This document shows, piece after piece, positions 1-4,379 of a DNA stretch of 5,764 bases (positions are counted from its first letter, which is position 1; each line of letters begins with the position of its first letter). This DNA is from Candidatus Altarchaeales archaeon A3 (GTDB lineage Archaea > Altiarchaeota > Altiarchaeia > Altiarchaeales > Altiarchaeaceae). The stretch covers positions 1-5,764 of the forward strand of contig MTER01000152.1 of the NCBI GenBank assembly GCA_002083985.1, read 5' to 3'. Under the pieces are notes generated by a model. That model had not been told where the DNA came from and ran no database searches. It was given only the letters and a program-made list of their open reading frames with translations. The position numbers and the translations under genes were made by a program.

Positions 1-158
1 CCTATAATTTTATGAACATTTTATTGTTGGCACAGAAATTCGTTATAAACAGCAAAAAGTCAAAAAATTTACTTATAATTTTTTAGTTGGCTAAATAAAT
101 TTCAAAATTTAAATCCCAATCTAACTGCAATTAAAACCAATCTAACTGCAATTAAAAT
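1..158. other. AT-rich non-coding flank
   Basis: This very AT-rich stretch lies downstream of the minus-strand membrane protein gene that ends at 159. I see no open reading frame, tRNA or clear terminator hairpin in it. The blocks around 3-31 and 74-91 are loosely alike (TATAATTTT followed by GTTGGC), which may be a diverged duplication or simply AT-rich sequence. The only clear structure is the tandem repeat at 116-157, listed separately. Confidence 0.5.
116..157. repeat. Perfect 21-bp tandem duplication
   Basis: Two identical 21-bp units, each starting CCAATCTAACTGC and ending AATTAAAA, lie head to tail at 116-136 and 137-157 with no spacer. The second copy ends 1 nt before the stop codon of the neighbouring minus-strand gene (TAA at 159-161). 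The units are identical, so the duplication looks recent. With only two copies, slippage or a short tandem duplication is enough to explain it. Confidence 0.85.
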
Positions 159-1523
159 TTACAAAATCGTTATCTTCAACCGTTTCCGTAATTCCTCATT
201 CTTCAGCATAAATTCCGCTGCCTTTAAAAATATTCCTCCTATGTGTGCAGATGCATCATTCGGTTCATTAAGAAGATGTTTTGCAACTCTCCACAACACA
301 GCAACGGGATATGTGCTTATATTTCTTATCTCATAAATCAAAACATTATCAACCTCTGAAAGTATGCGGTATGCATCAGATATAGAAATTTTTTCAACAT
401 CTGGTAATGCCTGAGGCTCTATCTCTTTCTCATTTCGGGATAATTTTGCATAAAGTAAAATATTCCTGTTTTCAAGCATTCCGTTAGCAATTAGTTTCAT
501 TGAAATTTCTGCAGCCCTGATATAATCATTCATAACTTTCTCATACTCTTCTTTTGAATTAAAATTTACATTCTCTGCCTGTTTTTCTATTTCCATAACA
601 ACCTTTTCGGCAACCTTTACAAAATATTTCGGAATTGTTCTCTCATAACCGCTGTGAATTTCATTATACGCATTTAAAACCATAGAATATGCAAGTTGTA
701 ATTTATTTCGCTGTTCGGGCGTTATCTTTGCCGTTGGAATTAAATTTATTTCAAATTTTTCATTCCTGTTTATGGTTATATGCCTCATATGACTTTCGCA
801 TAAGTCCTTTTCAGCGTTCAAAAGATATTCTCCCTTTGGAATCGTTAATGTGCACATTCCCTCGCTGTTTGTATTTATTTCCTGTTTGCTTTTCTGGCTC
901 CCTATTAAAATTTTTGCATTGTTAAGAGGAATTCCCGACGGTGTCCGGACAAAAATTTCAACGATGAACATACCTTCCGTAATGCCTTTTATCAGACCTT
1001 TTGCTTCTGTGTATGACTTTCCTTTATCGGTGTTTAAAAGTGCATCAAAATTCATATCCATTTTTAAATTTAGGGTCTGATTTATTGCAGTATAACCATC
1101 CTTTACTATTTTAATATTATACCTTCCATCATCTAAATTTGGAATTGTAACTGTTGACGGAATTTTATTTGAGAATTCTATATCGCCGCTTTCCTTTTGT
1201 AAAAGCAGGAATGTATCGTTGAGCGCCTTTTTGTTCTCATCTGAAACCTTAAAGGTGAGCTTAAATTTCCGTCTGCCTCCAATATTGCCCATACTTTCCA
1301 GCCCGCCGCTTAATGTCTTGCCAAAATCAGCACTTTTACTTTCACCTTCATCTCTTTTTTTATAAAATTTAAAGTAATAGAATATAACTGCTGATACCAG
1401 CAACACAATAATTAAAATGAGAATTATCTGAAGTCCTGTGCCTCCTGTATCGGGAATAGTAGTTACTGCATCCAATGTGTCATTTGCTGTTTCTATCGCA
1501 AAAGATGACTCTGCTAAAAGCAT
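159..1523 (-). CDS. Membrane-anchored protein with two beta-sandwich domains and a helical C-terminus
   Basis: A 454-residue protein I do not recognise as a named family. Residues 1-30 are short and acidic and end in IPDTGGTG. A strong membrane segment follows at about 31-51, then FKFYKKR (52-57). Residues 86-155 form a beta-rich module with the pattern TVTIPNLDDGRYNIKIVKDGY, reminiscent of PEGA or carboxypeptidase-regulatory-like domains. Residues 183-262 form a second one (VEIFVRTPSGIPLNNAKILIG, then EGMCTLTIPKGEYLL). Residues 267-452 are charged and predicted helical, without a recognised motif. The positive-inside rule puts the KKR side, and so the large domains, in the cytoplasm; a signal-anchor with the opposite topology is possible. 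The ATG at 1523 is the first Met after an in-frame TAA, and no Shine-Dalgarno sequence precedes it. It is probably monocistronic: the next upstream gene lies beyond a structured intergenic region. Function unknown. Confidence 0.85.
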   Translation of the reverse strand: MLLAESSFAIETANDTLDAVTTIPDTGGTGLQIILILIIVLLVSAVIFYYFKFYKKRDEGESKSADFGKTLSGGLESMGNIGGRRKFKLTFKVSDENKKALNDTFLLLQKESGDIEFSNKIPSTVTIPNLDDGRYNIKIVKDGYTAINQTLNLKMDMNFDALLNTDKGKSYTEAKGLIKGITEGMFIVEIFVRTPSGIPLNNAKILIGSQKSKQEINTNSEGMCTLTIPKGEYLLNAEKDLCESHMRHITINRNEKFEINLIPTAKITPEQRNKLQLAYSMVLNAYNEIHSGYERTIPKYFVKVAEKVVMEIEKQAENVNFNSKEEYEKVMNDYIRAAEISMKLIANGMLENRNILLYAKLSRNEKEIEPQALPDVEKISISDAYRILSEVDNVLIYEIRNISTYPVAVLWRVAKHLLNEPNDASAHIGGIFLKAAEFMLKNEELRKRLKITIL

Positions 1524-1529
1524 TGTAAA

Positions 1530-1595
1530 TTTATAAAGATATGAATGTTAAATTTAATAGTAAAAAGCAATATAGTAGTAAAAAATTTATAAATT
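1530..1595 (-). promoter_or_regulatory. Candidate promoter region with two TTTATAAA boxes
   Basis: TTTATAAA occurs at 1530-1537 and again at 1586-1593, the latter inside the palindrome AATTTATAAATT (1584-1595). An archaeal TATA box usually lies about 25 bp before the transcription start. The distal copy would therefore give a leader of roughly 40 nt before the ATG at 1523, whereas the proximal copy is too close to the start codon to act this way. In such AT-rich DNA the motif can arise by chance, so this is a weak call. Confidence 0.25.
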
Positions 1596-1674
1596 AATTA
1601 TCATAAATTAATTTGTTGTAGAAATATAAATATTTGAAAATATCTAAAACACTTTGGACCTTATTTTTAATATC

Positions 1675-1813
1675 GTGATGTTGCCACGAAATTTCAAAAA
1701 TTTTGCTTATCATCACGGATTCAAAAATATGAGCCAAGAAGTTTTGCGACCATCCGGAGCAAAATTTGGGTGAAGCACGAGTAGAGTGCCGAACATTTTA
1801 TCCCGTGTTATGT
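1675..1813. repeat. Structured element B: degenerate attC-like repeat, partner of element A
   Basis: The core aligns with element A (2275-2361). It has AAGTT-type sequence, a hairpin TTTTGC (1742-1747) / GCAAAA (1759-1764), then TTTGGGTG (1765-1772), a small hairpin GCAC (1775-1778) / GTGC (1786-1789), CGAAC, ten bases, and GTGTTATG (1805-1812). The outer stem is imperfect: CACGG (1714-1718) can pair with CCGTG (1803-1807), and AAAA (within 1723-1727) with TTTT (1796-1799). The expected GTT core on the far side is absent (minus strand reads CCGTGATGATAAG). A further pair, CGTGATG (1675-1681) / CATCACG (1711-1717), competes for the same bases. By analogy with integron recombination sites this would be an attC that has lost its outermost box and may be inactive. 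A structured RNA is the main alternative. Confidence 0.5.
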
Positions 1814-1821
1814 GCCCCGGT

Positions 1822-1868
1822 GGAGCGTAGCGGAATGAGAGCGCAGCGTAGTTCGGAGCGATAGCGAG
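1822..1868. repeat. GC-rich triplet repeat, GAGCG-N-AGCG x3
   Basis: Three units with the pattern GAGCG followed by TAGCG, CAGCG or ATAGCG start at 1823, 1839 and 1856, giving a period of 16-17 bp. The block is far richer in G+C than anything around it. It lies between the membrane-protein stop codon (1892) and the R''-like box of element B (1807-1814), so it would be the 3' untranslated part of the putative cassette. It is not translated in the gene's frame. REP-like dispersed repeats of this general look occur in many genomes, but I cannot assign a family. Confidence 0.6.
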
Positions 1869-1872
1869 AAAG

Positions 1873-1887
1873 TTGATTTAGAGGCAC
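1873..1887. repeat. Left arm of a 15-bp inverted repeat around the small membrane gene
   Basis: TTGATTTAGAGGCAC here is the exact reverse complement of GTGCCTCTAAATCAA at 2256-2270. It lies 4 nt beyond the stop codon (1892-1894) of the gene between them. In a minus-strand transcript the two arms could pair and close the whole coding region into one loop. No target-site duplication is visible just outside the arms, so a transposon end is not supported. Confidence 0.75.
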
Positions 1888-1891
1888 ACGG

Positions 1892-2215
1892 TCATTTACC
1901 ATATTTATCAATAAGAAAACCCAACAACGACCCCAAAATTATATTCATTACAGTTATTGGGATTAAACTTATTGGTTCTTGCCAACCTATAATAAAAGCC
2001 AACGGGATCAAAAGTAGTATTGAAATAACGACTCCTTTTAATGCTCCCTTTAAGTTGATGTTTGTTGTTGCTATGAAAAATCCTGCAAGAATCCAAAATG
2101 TGAATGCTGAAATGTTTGCATCCAACGTTAATTTTTGAATAATCATTGGGATAACATCAATAATCCCTGCGATGATTCCAAGTAAAATTCCAAGTTGGGT
2201 TTTCTTCATACTCAT
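1892..2215 (-). CDS. Small four-helix integral membrane protein
   Basis: A 107-residue, very hydrophobic protein with four likely membrane segments at about 7-28, 33-52, 57-78 and 80-103. The loops are short and the ends charged (MSMKKTQ at the start, IDKYGK at the end). It has no signal peptide, catalytic motif or cysteine, and I do not recognise the family; transport, membrane partner or immunity-type roles cannot be told apart. The ATG at 2215 is the first after an in-frame TAA; the third codon is also ATG, so a start two residues later is possible. There is no Shine-Dalgarno sequence. It is the only gene in the interval bounded by attC-like elements A and B and also lies inside a perfect 15-bp inverted repeat, which is how an integron gene cassette or other small mobile unit would look. 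It is separated from the restriction-modification operon by about 270 bp of hairpin-rich DNA and is unlikely to be co-transcribed with it. Confidence 0.8.
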   Translation of the reverse strand: MSMKKTQLGILLGIIAGIIDVIPMIIQKLTLDANISAFTFWILAGFFIATTNINLKGALKGVVISILLLIPLAFIIGWQEPISLIPITVMNIILGSLLGFLIDKYGK

Positions 2216-2255
2216 AATTATATTAATTTGTTAAGATTTAAATAACTTTCTTTTA

Positions 2256-2270
2256 GTGCCTCTAAATCAA
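2256..2270. repeat. Right arm of the 15-bp inverted repeat
   Basis: GTGCCTCTAAATCAA is the perfect reverse complement of 1873-1887. It lies about 40 nt upstream of the start codon of the 107-residue membrane protein and 4 nt inside the putative cassette start box (CACATAAC on this strand, 2274-2281). If the unit were excised as a circle at that box, the two arms would lie on either side of the junction and could extend the attC hairpin. Confidence 0.75.
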
Positions 2271-2274
2271 TTCC

Positions 2275-2361
2275 ACATAACGTATCGGCATATCTGAAGT
2301 TGCGTAGCAATTTGGGTGGAGGCTTTTGTAAAAAGCCGTAACCAGATATGCCGTGTTAGCG
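2275..2361. repeat. Structured element A: attC-like recombination site
   Basis: An 87-bp element of nested inverted repeats. The outer boxes TAAC (2278-2281) and GTTA (2355-2358) are complementary. A perfect 11-bp stem follows, CGGCATATCTG (2286-2296) / CAGATATGCCG (2343-2353). Inside are two hairpins, both with GTA loops: TTGC / GCAA (2300-2310) and GGCTTTT / AAAAGCC (2321-2337), joined by TTTGGGTG (2311-2318). Length, outer complementary AAC/GTT boxes and an inner stem match the general plan of integron attC sites. On the minus strand the terminal box reads GTTATGT, close to but not exactly the GTTRRRY consensus. The inner two-hairpin layout is not that of textbook attC sites, so a structured RNA or another hairpin-recombined element remains possible. 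No integrase gene is in the window. Confidence 0.55.
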
Positions 2362-2380
2362 GATGTATTCCTTTTCTTTT

Positions 2381-2398
2381 TTCCGACAGCAGTCGGAA
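2381..2398 (+). terminator. Short stem-loop, possible terminator
   Basis: TTCCGAC (2381-2387) and GTCGGAA (2392-2398) form a perfect 7-bp stem with an AGCA loop. On the plus strand it is followed by TTGTTTT, a weak U tract, whereas on the minus strand the following bases are A-rich. No plus-strand gene lies upstream for it to terminate, so its role is unclear. Confidence 0.3.
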
Positions 2399-2430
2399 TT
2401 GTTTTAAAAAATTTTAAAATTTCTTTTTCC

Positions 2431-2481
2431 GTTTTGGATTTTGGGCAGAGGGGTCAGGGGTGAATGCCTAAAATCCAAAAC
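2431..2481 (-). terminator. Long stem-loop directly after the restriction-modification operon
   Basis: GTTTTGGATTTTGGGCA (2431-2447) pairs with TGCCTAAAATCCAAAAC (2465-2481) over 17 positions with one imperfect pair, leaving a 17-nt loop that is G-rich on the plus strand (GAGGGGTCAGGGG). The stem begins 2 nt beyond the stop codon of the last methyltransferase gene (2484-2486), so a role in ending or stabilising the operon mRNA is likely. There is no U tract after it on the minus strand. The odd pair is G-T read on the plus strand but A-C on the minus strand, so a plus-strand transcript would fold slightly better. A dispersed palindromic repeat is an alternative. Confidence 0.5.
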
Positions 2482-2483
2482 TC

Positions 2484-3383
2484 CTATTTATTGATTTTGT
2501 ATTTTTTATTTTCAAGTAGAGTTAGATTTTTATTTTTATTCTCCCAAATTTCTTTGAAATCATTTTTTCGCATTGTCCTAATATGGCTGAGGTAAATAGA
2601 AACATAGCGGCCGTTGATCTTAGTTTCTTTTGCCGCTTTTGTGTTTTTTTCAGCAATTTTTACATAATCGGCGTCTAATTCTATTCCAATATATTTTCTA
2701 CCTAACTGCTTAGCCGCTACTGCAGTCGTGCCAGTTCCCATGAAAGGATCAAACACAATGTCTCCTTCGTCGGTTGTCATTAAAATTAATCTTTCAAGAA
2801 GTGGAATTGGTAATTGACAAGGATGCTCATCTCTTCTTTTTTTGTGGCGAATTCTGTGAATATCATTCCATACATCGGAAAGAAGAGGACCAAATCCATG
2901 TGCCTGATCTTTTTTCCCGCCATAATCTTTCAAAAATTCACTACAAACTCTACACCGAGGGTGTGGATACCTAATATCATAAAATTTAAAATCCTTGTGA
3001 GATTTAGCTTTCGTGTAATATAAAATTCCATAATGATTAGGTAATAATGTTTTACCCATTGGAGCACCACCAGAATCCCAAGCAATCCAATGTTTAAAAT
3101 ACGCAATTTTATTTAAATGTTCTGCGTAATGGCTAAGCCAGCGAGGAATATTATGCACAAAAATTGCCCCTGTTGGTTTTGTAATTCTTACCATTTCGCT
3201 CATCCAATCATTGCACCAATTCAAATAATCTTGTTTTTCTTTAGAATCATCATAATGATTATATTTTTTCTTTAAATTAAAAGGTGGATCAGCAAATGTC
3301 ATATCCACTGAATCATTCGGTATTTTTTTTAATACCGCCAAACAATCACCTTTAATAATTTTGTTGAGAAATTTATTTATCAT
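2484..3383 (-). CDS. Beta-class DNA methyltransferase (N6-adenine or N4-cytosine)
   Basis: A 299-residue site-specific DNA methyltransferase that uses S-adenosylmethionine to modify an amino group of adenine or cytosine. The catalytic motif IV, ADPPF (31-35), comes early, after the typical IIKGDCLAVLKKIPNDSVD start. Motif X-like HPCQLPIPLLERLI is at 187-200, and the SAM-binding motif I, FDPFMGTGTTAVAA, at 211-224, followed by YIGIELD (231-237). Motif IV before motif I defines the beta class. Residues 36-186 hold the target recognition region, which includes a CRVC pair (Cys144, Cys147) next to LKDYGGKK. The last ~45 residues are a Lys/Asn-rich tail beyond the core fold. The gene starts 2 nt after the endonuclease stop codon with no Shine-Dalgarno sequence, so translation is probably coupled. 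Its likely job is to protect host DNA from that endonuclease. The target sequence, and whether the product is m6A or m4C, cannot be read from the motifs. Confidence 0.9.
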   Translation of the reverse strand: MINKFLNKIIKGDCLAVLKKIPNDSVDMTFADPPFNLKKKYNHYDDSKEKQDYLNWCNDWMSEMVRITKPTGAIFVHNIPRWLSHYAEHLNKIAYFKHWIAWDSGGAPMGKTLLPNHYGILYYTKAKSHKDFKFYDIRYPHPRCRVCSEFLKDYGGKKDQAHGFGPLLSDVWNDIHRIRHKKRRDEHPCQLPIPLLERLILMTTDEGDIVFDPFMGTGTTAVAAKQLGRKYIGIELDADYVKIAEKNTKAAKETKINGRYVSIYLSHIRTMRKNDFKEIWENKNKNLTLLENKKYKINK

Positions 3384-3385
3384 AA

Positions 3386-4375
3386 CTATTTTTTTAGGAA
3401 AGTATCAATTAAAAGTTTTTCAAATCTTCTTAATTCTTCTTTGTGAAAAGTAAAAACATCTTCATATGCCGTAACCATTCTTTTTAAATCACCTTTTCGA
3501 ACATACCAGCCAATACCGTCTACAAAGCCAATAAATTTTGCTTTTGGATAGTGAGATTTAATAAGTGAATCTATTGATATTTCTGTTTTTGATTTATCGC
3601 CTTGTCCAGATGAAGTCGTGGCTAGAAATGAACTTTCTGCAATAATCAAAGGGTTTTGTTTGTTAGGGATAATAAAGTCCATTGTTCTTTTGTTATCGGG
3701 AGCATTTTCAATCAATTCTCCAAGATCGCCTTTTTCAAAAGGTATTTCTAGACGATTTAACATTTCTTCGATTAAAATTTCGGGATTATTTTCTTTCATT
3801 CCGGAATAGCTACCTTTCTCTTTGTATCTTATCAGAGTATCGATCATTTCCGGCAATTCAAATTTAAGTTTTGAAATACTAAGTTTTTTTAATTCGAATA
3901 AGGGAACGGTTTTTGTTAAAAATGGAATCGTTGAACCTTCAAAAAAAATATTTATTAGCCCTTTTCTAAAAAATTCATTTTCTTTAATGAATTTAGTAAT
4001 TTGTGCGTCCGACCATTCTTTCAGGTTATTTATATCCTCATCCTGAAACCATTTATCTTTATAAACAAGCTTGCTTAATTCAGAGTCATTAACAACCCTG
4101 ATTATTGTCGTTAGTCTTTTTAGTGTTTCATTAGAAAATCCAGTAAGAGCGAGTAGTGCTCTCAATCCATTTTCTCTTTCTATCAATAAATTTTCGAAAA
4201 ACTCTTTTTTTAATCCTTTGGTTTCAATTTCATTCTTTAAAATTAAAAGGATTTCTTTTAATGAATTTAAATAACCTTCATATTTTTCTTCAAACGCTGG
4301 GTTGAAAAAATAAAAAGTATTTTTGTATATGACAGTTTTAAATTTTAAATCAGTTGTTGGTTTTGTGTATAGCAT
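3386..4375 (-). CDS. Type II restriction endonuclease, DpnII-like
   Basis: A 329-residue protein placed between two DNA methyltransferases. The C-terminal third (about 197-310) follows the pattern I recall for DpnII-type endonucleases: a helix with acidic residues (EILIEEMLNRLE, 199-210), then TMDFII (231-236), a strand with AESSF (246-250), SSGQGDKSKTE (255-265), FVDGIGWY (284-291) and a final EDVF (305-308). Asp233 and Glu247 are the likely metal ligands of a PD-(D/E)XK fold; the usual Lys of ExK is Ser249 here, and Lys261 or Lys263 might substitute. The N-terminal ~190 residues are helical and probably hold recognition functions. It should cut unmodified DNA at a site protected by the two neighbours. 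The ATG at 4375 is the only sensible start: an in-frame TAA lies four codons upstream and no other Met occurs before about residue 176. It starts 4 nt after the first methyltransferase and ends 2 nt before the second. Assignment rests on recalled motifs and context, not an alignment. Confidence 0.8.
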   Translation of the reverse strand: MLYTKPTTDLKFKTVIYKNTFYFFNPAFEEKYEGYLNSLKEILLILKNEIETKGLKKEFFENLLIERENGLRALLALTGFSNETLKRLTTIIRVVNDSELSKLVYKDKWFQDEDINNLKEWSDAQITKFIKENEFFRKGLINIFFEGSTIPFLTKTVPLFELKKLSISKLKFELPEMIDTLIRYKEKGSYSGMKENNPEILIEEMLNRLEIPFEKGDLGELIENAPDNKRTMDFIIPNKQNPLIIAESSFLATTSSGQGDKSKTEISIDSLIKSHYPKAKFIGFVDGIGWYVRKGDLKRMVTAYEDVFTFHKEELRRFEKLLIDTFLKK

Positions 4376-4379
4376 AGTG

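Noticed and set aside
116..157. Start of a CRISPR array or iteron-type origin
   Set aside because: There are only two units, directly adjacent, with no spacers and no further copies nearby.
689..1080. Plus-strand open frames opposite the membrane protein gene
   Set aside because: They overlap each other and lie opposite a long, domain-bearing minus-strand gene; their composition is that of an antisense shadow.
1908..2096. Second minus-strand frame inside the small membrane gene (62 codons)
   Set aside because: It is out of frame with a convincing four-helix protein and has no protein-like pattern of its own.
1873..2270. Complete MITE or insertion sequence defined by the 15-bp inverted repeat
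   Set aside because: No target-site duplication flanks the arms (GAAAG on one side, TTCCA on the other) and the enclosed gene is a membrane protein, not a transposase.
2275..2361. tRNA or tRNA-like gene in element A because of its stem with two inner hairpins
   Set aside because: There is no T-loop GTTCRA motif, no plausible anticodon arm of 5 bp with a 7-nt loop, and the inner loops are only 3 nt.
2774..3023. Plus-strand open frames opposite the beta-class methyltransferase
   Set aside because: The minus strand here encodes conserved methyltransferase sequence, and the opposing frames show no domain or start signal.
3386..3400. Programmed frameshift fusing the endonuclease and the following methyltransferase at the A7 tract
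   Set aside because: The tract is at the last codons of the endonuclease, the following gene has its own ATG 2 nt later, and both proteins are complete as separate enzymes.
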